Assembly: GCA_013362195.1 (NCBI GenBank)
Contig: JABFWM010000014.1
Coordinates: 1 to 8,287 of the forward strand
Length of the DNA: 8,287 nucleotides
Direction of reading: 5' to 3'
Source of the DNA: Acidobacteriota bacterium
GTDB taxonomy: Bacteria > Acidobacteriota > Vicinamibacteria > Vicinamibacterales > 2-12-FULL-66-21
Part shown: positions 1 to 5,135 of the stretch, in pieces
Layout: every line of letters starts with the position of its first letter
Numbering within the stretch: position 1 is the stretch's first letter
Translations under genes and position numbers: made by a program
Notes under the pieces: model-generated
What the model was told of the DNA's origin: nothing
What the model saw: only the letters and a program-made list of their open reading frames with translations
The model's database searches: none

Positions 1-1015
1 GTCCGCCGGCCGGCGCGCCGCCCGCGGCTGCCCCGACCGCCGCCGCGCCCGCCGGTGTCGCTTCCGTCGCGGCACCGGTGTCGACACCGCCCACCCGTTC
101 GGGGGTGGCCTGTTCGCCCGCCTCGATCTGCGCGTAGACAATGTTCGGGTTGGATCGCGACACGTCGAGCGCGATGCGGCCGTAGGTGCCGGGCGGCAGG
201 CCGTTGCCGTTCAGGCGCGTCCACGACTTCCCCGCATCCGTACTCTTCCAGATCCCGCTGCCCGGCCCGCCGCCATTGAAGCAGCATCCGCTGCGGCGCC
301 GCTGATAGCTCGCCGCGTAGACGATGCTGGTGTTCACCGGATCGAGCACGACGTCGGTGAAGCCCGTGTCATCGTCGATGAACTTCACCTTGTTCCACGT
401 CCTGCCGCCGTCGGTCGTTTTGTAGATGCCGCGATCGGGGCCCGGCCCGAACAGATGGCCGGGCGCCGCGACGTACACGGTGTCCGGGTTCTTCGGATCG
501 ATCACGATGCGCGCGATCGTCTGCGTGTCTTTCAGTCCGATGTTCGTGAAGGTCTTGCCGCCGTCGGTCGTCTTGTAGATGCCGTCGCCGAACGACGAGG
601 TCTGGCGGTTGTTCCCTTCGCCGGTCCCGACGTAGACGATGTCGGGATCGCGCGGGTGGATGGCGATGTCGCCGATCGACGCCGTGTCGTAGGTCTCGAA
701 CACCGGGGTGAACGACACGCCGTTGTTCTCCGACTTGAAGACGCCGCCCACCGCGTAGCCGACGTAGATGATGTTCGGGTCGCTCTCGGAGACCGCGATG
801 TCGTCGATGCGGCCGCCCATGCTCGCCGGACCGATCGATCGAAAGCGGAACACCGACAGCAGCGGGTCCGAAGACGCGTTGATCGCGCGCGCCGACGCCG
901 GCGCGGGCGCGTTCTGCTGCGCGACGGGCCGCATCGGGAACACGGCGAGTGCGAGCGCGAGAAACGGCAGCGCGGAAATGACGTGATGTCGGAAGCCATG
1001 AGCCGCGTCGGACAT
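1..1015 (-). CDS. Exported BNR/VPS10-like beta-propeller protein (glycosyl hydrolase-like), N-terminal 338 residues, cut by window edge
   Basis: The frame is open from ATG 1015 to the left edge. Residues 1-32 look like a Sec signal peptide: a basic start, a hydrophobic stretch ISALPFLALALAVF, and a likely cut near PVAQ. Four Asp-box-like (BNR) repeats follow: KSENNGVSF (94-102), KTTDGGKTF (148-156), KTTDGGRTW (199-207) and KSTDAGKSW (257-265). Each pairs with a strand such as DPNIIYVG or NPDTVYVA, which marks beta-propeller blades. Residues about 305-338 are an Ala/Gly/Pro-rich insertion. This architecture fits the sortilin/VPS10-type 'glycosyl hydrolase' proteins that are abundant in Acidobacteriota and usually near 1,000 residues long. 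No catalytic residues can be assigned, so enzyme activity is unproven; a secreted carbohydrate- or protein-binding role is equally possible. The start is supported by the signal peptide and by a -10-like element 8 nt upstream. There is no clear Shine-Dalgarno sequence. Confidence 0.88.
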   Translation of the reverse strand, partial: MSDAAHGFRHHVISALPFLALALAVFPMRPVAQQNAPAPASARAINASSDPLLSVFRFRSIGPASMGGRIDDIAVSESDPNIIYVGYAVGGVFKSENNGVSFTPVFETYDTASIGDIAIHPRDPDIVYVGTGEGNNRQTSSFGDGIYKTTDGGKTFTNIGLKDTQTIARIVIDPKNPDTVYVAAPGHLFGPGPDRGIYKTTDGGRTWNKVKFIDDDTGFTDVVLDPVNTSIVYAASYQRRRSGCCFNGGGPGSGIWKSTDAGKSWTRLNGNGLPPGTYGRIALDVSRSNPNIVYAQIEAGEQATPERVGGVDTGAATEATPAGAAAVGAAAGGAPAGG

Positions 1016-1023
1016 GGAGCGGG

Positions 1024-1031
1024 AGTATATA
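1024..1031 (-). promoter_or_regulatory. Putative -10 element of the BNR/VPS10-like gene (leaderless or near-leaderless)
   Basis: The minus strand reads TATATACT here. Its last six bases, TATACT (1029-1024), match TATAAT at five of six positions and end 8 nt before the ATG at 1015. Transcription starting at the usual distance would begin at or within about 2 nt of the start codon. That fits the absence of a ribosome binding site. No -35 hexamer is recognisable. This is inference from motif and spacing only. Confidence 0.4.
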
Positions 1032-1035
1032 CGGA

Positions 1036-1049
1036 GGCACGGCCGTGCC
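1036..1049. repeat. 14-bp perfect palindrome (possible operator or terminator stem)
   Basis: GGCACGGCCGTGCC is its own reverse complement. It lies between the stop of the 380-residue protein gene and the start of the propeller gene, just upstream of that gene's putative -10 element, so it covers the -10/-35 spacer. It could be a repressor or activator site. It could also form a stem that helps end transcription from the upstream gene, although no T-run follows it on the minus strand. GC-rich palindromes are not rare in such DNA. Confidence 0.35.
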
Positions 1050-1050
1050 C

Positions 1051-1073
1051 CTGAGCCCTGAGCCCTGAGCCCT
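1051..1073. repeat. Tandem heptamer repeat, three copies of CTGAGCC plus CT
   Basis: Three perfect head-to-tail copies of CTGAGCC (1051-1057, 1058-1064, 1065-1071) are followed by a partial copy. The array ends 1 nt short of the stop codon (1075-1077) of the upstream minus-strand gene. A related piece, GAGCCCTGAG, occurs alone near 4334-4343. Function is unknown. Simple slippage expansion or a dispersed intergenic repeat are the likeliest explanations. Confidence 0.75.
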
Positions 1074-1074
1074 T

Positions 1075-2217
1075 TCACATTCCGCAGCTGTTCGTCGTCA
1101 CTTCCTCGCCGATCAGGCCAAGCTGGTTGGTGAGGCCGCCGGGAAAGCCGAACTGGCTGTTGCGCACCGAGCGGATGAAGCGGCTGGTTTCGTCAATCGG
1201 CAGCGTCGCGACGTTGCGGCAGAAGTCGAGCCAGAGGCCGTCCATCTGCAGGTACTGCTCGACGTTGGAGAGATAGAAGGTCTGCACGATGGCGCTGCGA
1301 TCGCGCAGATATCCCGCCACCGCCCGAATCGCTTTCGGACCGGCAAAGTTGCCGACGACGGGGACAAGGAGGTTGCGGGATTGGAGCGCCTTCATGAACG
1401 CGAAGTTCTCCTCGTTCGCGAGGTAGCTCCGGTTCGTGCCGCTTTCGTCGGTCGCGACCATCAGATCGGCATACGTCGGGAAATTGCGGCCGCCGCGGCC
1501 GCCCATCGAATACGTCAGCGCGGGCCCCGCCATCTCGAACTGCGAGTAGACGGCGCGGATGTTCTCGACGTCCTCGGTCGACAGCGCGAAGCCGTGTGTC
1601 TTCGACAGGTGCGTGACGATCGCGTCGAAGTTCTTCGCGAACAGCTCGTCGCTCGGCTGGCTCGGCCAGTAGGCCGCGAAGATCTCGGTCGCAGTCGATT
1701 TCGGCGAGAGGCCGGCAGGGCGCGCGCGCGAGAACAAGCGTGCCACGAAGTCGACGCGGTCCGCCGACAGCTCGAAGAGCGCCTTGTACATCAGGTGCAG
1801 GTTGAGATTGCCGCGGCGCACGTCGACGATGAACGCGATGGCCGGCTTGACGGCGGTGATGTAGGTGAAGTTCTGCTCCGGGCCGACGCCCAGGTAGGCG
1901 CGGCCCGGTTTGGCGATCGTCAGCAGGTCGGGGATGACGTTCTGCAGCCAGACTTCGTTCGAGAGCAGGTTCTCGGATCGAAAGAAGCCGTTCGGTTCGG
2001 AGAAGTCGGTGACCAGCTGCCAGAACTCCTGATCGCTGAGCCGATCGGGAATCGCGACGCGGCGGGGTGCCGCCGCCGGAGGCGCGGAAGGCGCCGGCGC
2101 CGCAGCGGGCGGCGGAGCCGGCGGTGCGACCGCTGGCGCCTGCTTCGCGCACGACGCCGGCACGACGGCGATCCATGCCCAGAGAAGCGCGAACGGGGCG
2201 AAGCGGCATCGCAGCAT
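1075..2217 (-). CDS. Probable lipoprotein of unknown function with a Rossmann-like domain
   Basis: This 380-residue protein starts with a hydrophobic stretch (about 8-20) ending in PASC, with Cys23 as a candidate lipidated residue. The lipobox is imperfect because Pro, not Leu or Val, is at -3. An Ala/Pro linker (24-52) follows, as in many anchored envelope proteins, and then one globular domain. Residues 107-135 contain YLGVGPEQNF and AFIVDVRR, which resemble a Gly-rich nucleotide-binding loop and the acidic end of the second strand in Rossmann or methyltransferase folds. Other noticeable motifs are FYLSNVEQYL (314-323) and a Gly/Arg-rich loop GGRGGRNF (239-246). I do not recognise a named family, so no reaction is given. 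ATG 2217 is the only upstream Met; AGGA lies just 3 nt before it, which is a poor ribosome site, so translation may depend on the gene 41 nt upstream. Confidence 0.85.
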   Translation of the reverse strand: MLRCRFAPFALLWAWIAVVPASCAKQAPAVAPPAPPPAAAPAPSAPPAAAPRRVAIPDRLSDQEFWQLVTDFSEPNGFFRSENLLSNEVWLQNVIPDLLTIAKPGRAYLGVGPEQNFTYITAVKPAIAFIVDVRRGNLNLHLMYKALFELSADRVDFVARLFSRARPAGLSPKSTATEIFAAYWPSQPSDELFAKNFDAIVTHLSKTHGFALSTEDVENIRAVYSQFEMAGPALTYSMGGRGGRNFPTYADLMVATDESGTNRSYLANEENFAFMKALQSRNLLVPVVGNFAGPKAIRAVAGYLRDRSAIVQTFYLSNVEQYLQMDGLWLDFCRNVATLPIDETSRFIRSVRNSQFGFPGGLTNQLGLIGEEVTTNSCGM

Positions 2218-2258
2218 GGATCCTGTCCCGGGCCGGCCGCCATGCTACCAGAATCGCA

Positions 2259-2636
2259 TCAGGGCAGCGGGCGCATCTCCTGCACGGACACCGCCAGTCC
2301 GACGTGCAGCCACCGCACCGGGAACTCGCCGGGAATGTAGAGGTCCGGACGCGTGGTCTCGTCGGCCACTTCGACGAGAATCCAGCCATCCGGCCGGATC
2401 GTTTTCACCGCGTACGTCTGCGGCGGACCGCCGCCGGGCCAGGTGAACGCGTAGCGTTTGCCGACCTGCAGGAAGCTCGGCGTCGCCAGATTGACGGCGG
2501 TCCCGTCGACGAGACGCACGACATCCTGGCTATCGGCGCGGAGGACCGCTGACGGGTGGGACACGGTCAGGCCGAACACGAACGCGAGCGCGAAGCACGT
2601 GAGGGCGATCGGAGTGGTGAAGCGGACGTGCGCCAT
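2259..2636 (-). CDS. Small secreted or membrane-anchored protein of unknown function
   Basis: This 125-residue product has a hydrophobic segment at about 8-26 (PIALTCFALAFVFGLTV), which is a signal peptide or anchor; a signal peptidase cut after SHPSA (30) or LRA (34) is plausible. The rest looks like a small all-beta domain with short strands such as VVRLVDGTAV, RYAFTW, TYAVKTI and GWILVEVA, and ends in MRPLP. I recognise no family and no catalytic motif. The frame continues upstream to 2717, but ATG 2636 is chosen because a strong GGAGGAG ribosome site lies 8 nt before it and the signal peptide begins there. The gene lies 112 nt after the hydrolase gene and 41 nt before the probable lipoprotein gene, all on the same strand, so co-transcription with the latter is likely. 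Confidence 0.75.
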   Translation of the reverse strand: MAHVRFTTPIALTCFALAFVFGLTVSHPSAVLRADSQDVVRLVDGTAVNLATPSFLQVGKRYAFTWPGGGPPQTYAVKTIRPDGWILVEVADETTRPDLYIPGEFPVRWLHVGLAVSVQEMRPLP

Positions 2637-2652
2637 TGGAGGCACTCCTCCA
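2637..2652 (-). promoter_or_regulatory. Shine-Dalgarno site enclosed in a perfect 6-bp hairpin before ATG 2636
   Basis: On the minus strand TGGAGG-AGTG-CCTCCA directly precedes the ATG. The two 6-nt arms are exact reverse complements around a 4-nt loop. The left arm contains most of the ribosome binding site GGAGGAG (2651-2645). In RNA the hairpin would hide that site from the ribosome. The inverted repeat is seen directly; the regulatory role is inferred. Confidence 0.5.
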
Positions 2653-2668
2653 GGCGCTGGCGACAACC

Positions 2669-2674
2669 ATTCTA
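2669..2674 (-). promoter_or_regulatory. Putative -10 element upstream of the 125-residue protein gene
   Basis: The minus strand reads TAGAAT, five of six matches to TATAAT, about 32 nt before the ATG at 2636. This allows a short leader that includes the ribosome site hairpin. No good -35 is visible at the expected distance; the best candidate is a poor CTGTCG. It lies in the 112-nt gap after the hydrolase gene, so the downstream genes may have a promoter of their own. Confidence 0.3.
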
Positions 2675-2748
2675 GACCAGCGCATGCCCGAGCCGACAGT
2701 GGCAAGCGACGGTGCATCGCAGAGGCTGGGCGAGCCGCTGCTTGCCGC

Positions 2749-3906
2749 TCACTGTCGCGCCGTGCCGGCCAGCAGTTCCACCAGGTACGGCTTCCACACC
2801 GCCGCGAGTGTGTGGGTGCCGTGGCCCGCCGTGCGATCGCTGAACGGAATCATCACGGCGCGGCCGCGGCGCACGCGGACGATCTCGCGCTCGAGCACGC
2901 CGATCTCCGGCGGGTTGACGAGATCGTCGGCCGAGTTGATCGCCACGAGCGGCGCGGTGATGCGCTCGAGGAGCGGCGCCGGATCGTAGTCGCGCGACGA
3001 CTCGAGCGCGTAGAGCACGTCGTTGGCGTCGTTGCTGCGCACGTAGCTCGCGACGTACTCGTCAATCTCCTTGTCGGCCGCCGCGAGCGTCGGCGCGCGG
3101 CGGTAGCGAATCGCCGGGTTGCTGCCGACGAGCCACAGCATCTGCGCCGCCGTGCGCAAGCCGCGGGGCTGCGACGTGTAGTCGCCGTTCTTCCATTCAG
3201 GATCGCCGCGAATCGCGTCGATGGCGAGGCGGCGCCACACGCGATTGCGCCCGGCAATCTGCGACGGCACGCTCGCGAGCGGCATCAGCGCGTCCATCAC
3301 GTCCGGGTACAGCTCGCCCCACATCCACGTGTGCATTCCGCCCATCGACGTGCCCATGACCAGCCGCAGGTGGGTGACGCCGAGGCCCTCGGTGACCAGC
3401 CGATGCTCCGCCGCCACCATGTCGTGATAGGCGTAGCGGGGAAACCTCGCACGTCGTCCGTCGCTCGGCTTGCTCGATTGGCCGTGGCCGATGTCGTCGG
3501 GCAGGATGATGTAGTAGCGCGACGCGTCGAGCGGCTGTCCCGGACCGAACAGTTCGCCCGCGAATCCGCGTCCGACGAACTGCGCGCCGCTTCCTCCGGT
3601 GCCGTGCAGGATCAGGACGGCATTGCGTACGACGCCCGATGCATCCTTCCGCGGCTGCCCGTAGGTGCGGTAGTGCACGCGCACCTCGGGCAGCGTCTCG
3701 CCCGAGGCAAACCGGAAATCGCGGATCACGTAATCGCCGTGCGTGGGCTCCAGCGATGGCAGAGCGTCCGGCCCCTGGGCCGTGGGGATGGACGAGCCGA
3801 GGACCGGGAGGACGAGCGCGACGAGCGCGGACGTAAGGATCGCGCGCCGCGTGACCCCGGATCCCCCGGGCGCCTCAGTGCTCAATCTGGCGTGGCCGCT
3901 GAACAT
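2749..3906 (-). CDS. Exported alpha/beta hydrolase of the homoserine O-acetyltransferase (MetX-like) superfamily
   Basis: The 385-residue protein carries a signal resembling the twin-arginine type: TRRAIL (19-24), then a hydrophobic run SALVALVLPVLG. The mature part begins like MetX relatives (LPEVRVHYRTYG, 72-83), followed by the oxyanion region LILHGTGGS (98-106). The nucleophile elbow GTSMGG places Ser187; NSADDLVNPPE supplies Asp327 or Asp328; TAGHGTHT supplies His362. The triad is therefore complete. True MetX enzymes are cytosolic and acylate homoserine, so with an export signal and no methionine genes nearby this is better called an esterase or acyltransferase of unknown substrate. The frame extends to an ATG at 3954, but ATG 3906 has GGAGG (3919-3915) 8 nt upstream and places the signal near the N-terminus. 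Confidence 0.9.
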   Translation of the reverse strand: MFSGHARLSTEAPGGSGVTRRAILTSALVALVLPVLGSSIPTAQGPDALPSLEPTHGDYVIRDFRFASGETLPEVRVHYRTYGQPRKDASGVVRNAVLILHGTGGSGAQFVGRGFAGELFGPGQPLDASRYYIILPDDIGHGQSSKPSDGRRARFPRYAYHDMVAAEHRLVTEGLGVTHLRLVMGTSMGGMHTWMWGELYPDVMDALMPLASVPSQIAGRNRVWRRLAIDAIRGDPEWKNGDYTSQPRGLRTAAQMLWLVGSNPAIRYRRAPTLAAADKEIDEYVASYVRSNDANDVLYALESSRDYDPAPLLERITAPLVAINSADDLVNPPEIGVLEREIVRVRRGRAVMIPFSDRTAGHGTHTLAAVWKPYLVELLAGTARQ

Positions 3907-3957
3907 GGGTCCGGCCTCCATCCAGCCGACGCTGCCAGGCGGTTCGACGAGCATCCG

Positions 3958-3971
3958 CCGGCGCGCGCCGG
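3958..3971. repeat. 14-bp perfect palindrome in the divergent promoter region
   Basis: CCGGCGCGCGCCGG is its own reverse complement. It sits in the 83-bp gap between the hydrolase and DUF2277 start codons and ends 6 nt before the putative -10 of the DUF2277 gene. It could be a shared operator. Its composition is so GC-rich that chance is a real alternative. Confidence 0.25.
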
Positions 3972-3977
3972 GTGCTT

Positions 3978-3983
3978 TACACT
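3978..3983 (+). promoter_or_regulatory. Putative -10 element of a leaderless DUF2277 transcript
   Basis: TACACT (fits TANNNT; four of six matches to TATAAT) is followed by 6 nt and then the ATG at 3990. No Shine-Dalgarno sequence lies between or before them. This spacing is the usual signature of a leaderless gene. No -35 is evident. Confidence 0.45.
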
Positions 3984-3989
3984 GATCGC

Positions 3990-4259
3990 ATGTGCCGCAA
4001 CATTCGACCGCTGTTCAATTTCGATCCACCCGCGTCGGACGAGGAAGTCCGGGCGGCGGCCATCCAGTTCGTCCGGAAGATCAGCGGCTTCACCAAGCCC
4101 TCGCAGGCGAACGCGGGGGCGTTCGATCGCGCCGTCGAGGAGGTGTCCGCCACCGCGCGACGGCTGGTGGACGCGCTGAAAACGTCGGCGCCGCCGCGCG
4201 ACCGTGAGGTCGTCGCGGCCAGGGCGCGCGCACGGGCCGCCGAACGCTACGCACGGTAG
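3990..4259 (+). CDS. DUF2277 family protein
   Basis: The 89-residue protein begins with the family's hallmark MCRNIRPLFNFDPPAS. It continues with an acidic/basic helix EEVRAAAIQFVRKISGF, the segment KPSQANAGAFDRAVEEV, and the tail SAPPRDREVVAARARARAAERYAR. Length and whole-protein pattern match the usual DUF2277 size of about 90 residues. The family is small, cytosolic, probably helical, and without a known function; the conserved N-terminal Cys is notable. An in-frame GTG at 3972 would add six residues, but the conserved start MCRNIR sets ATG 3990. The gene is divergent from the exported hydrolase and stands alone, with 372 nt before the next gene. It has no Shine-Dalgarno site and a -10-like hexamer at leaderless distance. 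Confidence 0.93.
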   Translation: MCRNIRPLFNFDPPASDEEVRAAAIQFVRKISGFTKPSQANAGAFDRAVEEVSATARRLVDALKTSAPPRDREVVAARARARAAERYAR

Positions 4260-4631
4260 CCAATCCCCTCGTCCGTCGAGCGGCGGTGGCGCGGCCCGTC
4301 TCCTGCCGGAGTTGTCCCGGGTTCCGCGCGCCCGAGCCCTGAGAAACGCAACGTCCATTCACGGCACCGATCGACGTACGGTCGGCAAGTTTATCAACGA
4401 AGGGATCGTCCCGCTGGGCTGGGGCAGCGCCAATCCCGCCGGGGGCGTCGCCTCGCGCTGGACCGCTGGCGAGCGACGACGCGCGCGGTTCGTGCAGGAT
4501 TCCGCCGCACGTCAGCAGCCGTTCACTACGCGCCAAGGGCGACAAGAGTGGTCAGCGGGTCGGGCCACGACGCATGGCCCTGCTGTTGAGGCGATGGCGT
4601 CAGGCTTGCAAAAAAGCCGAGCCTAAGATCG
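4260..4631. other. 372-nt region without a convincing gene; several hairpins
   Basis: No reading frame on either strand gives a recognisable protein or has a plausible start signal. The frame running through on the plus strand from 4204 overlaps DUF2277 and has low-complexity Arg/Ala composition. The region holds three possible hairpins. CCGATCG/CGGTCGG (4367-4373 with 4379-4385, one G-U pair) has a 5-nt loop. GGGCCA/TGGCCC (4562-4567 with 4575-4580) has a 7-nt loop. A weaker pair, GGCTT/AAGCC (4603-4618), has an A-rich loop just before the next gene. It must contain the promoter and leader of the operon starting at 4632, but no clear -35/-10 pair could be picked. It could also hold a structured leader RNA or remnants of a decayed gene. 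Confidence 0.5.
4367..4385 (+). terminator. Hairpin downstream of DUF2277, weak terminator candidate
   Basis: A 7-bp stem with one wobble pair (CCGATCG with CGGTCGG) closes a 5-nt ACGTA loop, 107 nt after the DUF2277 stop. The following bases (CAAGTTTATC) have only a short T-run, so this is not a classical intrinsic terminator. It may instead be part of a structured leader. Confidence 0.2.
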
Positions 4632-5135
4632 ATGACCCGAACGCGTCTTCTCTTCGCACACGTTCTGATCCTGGGCCTCATCGGCGGCTCCTTCTACGAC
4701 ATCCTGACCCGCCAGGAGCACTGGCCCTTCTCCAACTACCCGATGTTTTCGACCGTGCACCAGCAGCACGTGTTGAGATGGCCGCGGCTCTTTGGCGTCA
4801 CCGCCGACGGGCGCGAAATCGCGCTGGTCCGGCACGACTATCTCGCCCCGCTCGATCAATCACGTCTTCCGCTCGGCCTTCGCCGCATCGAGCAGATGGA
4901 CGACAGCGACGGCCGGCTCCGTCAAGCGCTCGCGGACATCCTGCGTCGCTACGAGATCCGGCGCGAGGCGGGTGAGCACGAAGGCCCGCCGCTGCGCGGG
5001 CTGCGCCTCTATACCGTCACCTGGGATCTGGAACCGTATGCCGCCAACCTCGACCATCCGCGTTCGCGCGAGCTCGTGGCCGAAGTCGGCGACACCGGGT
5101 CGATGCCCCGGTTCAGTCCCGAGTCGATGCAATGA
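4632..5135 (+). CDS. Single-pass membrane protein with WPFSxYPMFS motif, partner of the HTTM-like protein
   Basis: This 167-residue protein has one N-terminal membrane segment (about 6-25, LLFAHVLILGLIGGSFYDIL) followed by the aromatic motif HWPFSNYPMFS (30-40). The remainder is soluble: a beta-rich part (LRWPRLFGVTADGREIALV), a charged helix with IEQMDDSDGRLRQALADILRRYEI, and a final strand region LRLYTVTWDLEPYAA. I know the WPFSxYPMFS motif as a recurring feature of short uncharacterised membrane proteins encoded next to HTTM-like proteins; no function is established. The soluble part probably faces the periplasm, judging by the short basic N-terminus MTRTR. Its stop codon overlaps the next ATG (ATGA at 5132-5135), so the two are translationally coupled and very likely work together. 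No good ribosome site precedes ATG 4632, but the membrane segment and coupling support this start. Confidence 0.85.
   Translation: MTRTRLLFAHVLILGLIGGSFYDILTRQEHWPFSNYPMFSTVHQQHVLRWPRLFGVTADGREIALVRHDYLAPLDQSRLPLGLRRIEQMDDSDGRLRQALADILRRYEIRREAGEHEGPPLRGLRLYTVTWDLEPYAANLDHPRSRELVAEVGDTGSMPRFSPESMQ

Noticed and set aside
369..1040. 223-residue open frame on the minus strand, and its plus-strand counterpart at 455-1054
   Set aside because: The neighbouring frame from ATG 1015 encodes a signal peptide and four Asp-box repeats; these others are frame-shifted or antisense copies of the same bases.
1051..1073. CRISPR-like repeat
   Set aside because: The repeats are seven bases long and directly adjacent, without spacers, and no cas genes are present.
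1193..2389. 398-residue open frame on the minus strand and a 319-residue one on the plus strand (1381-2340)
   Set aside because: Both overlap the probable lipoprotein gene, which has the balanced composition of a real protein; these are Arg-rich shadows.
2749..3906. Naming the hydrolase metX
   Set aside because: It has an export signal and no methionine pathway context; only superfamily membership and the catalytic triad are supported.
2458..4179. 573-residue open frame on the plus strand
   Set aside because: It lies antisense to the hydrolase and the small secreted protein, both of which have clear motifs and ribosome sites. Its product is Arg/Ala/His-rich without any domain, typical of a high-GC antisense shadow.
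4204..4626. Possible 140-residue gene filling the gap before the operon
   Set aside because: It begins inside DUF2277, has no ribosome site, and has a low-complexity Arg/Ala-rich product without recognisable domain. A decayed gene cannot be fully excluded.
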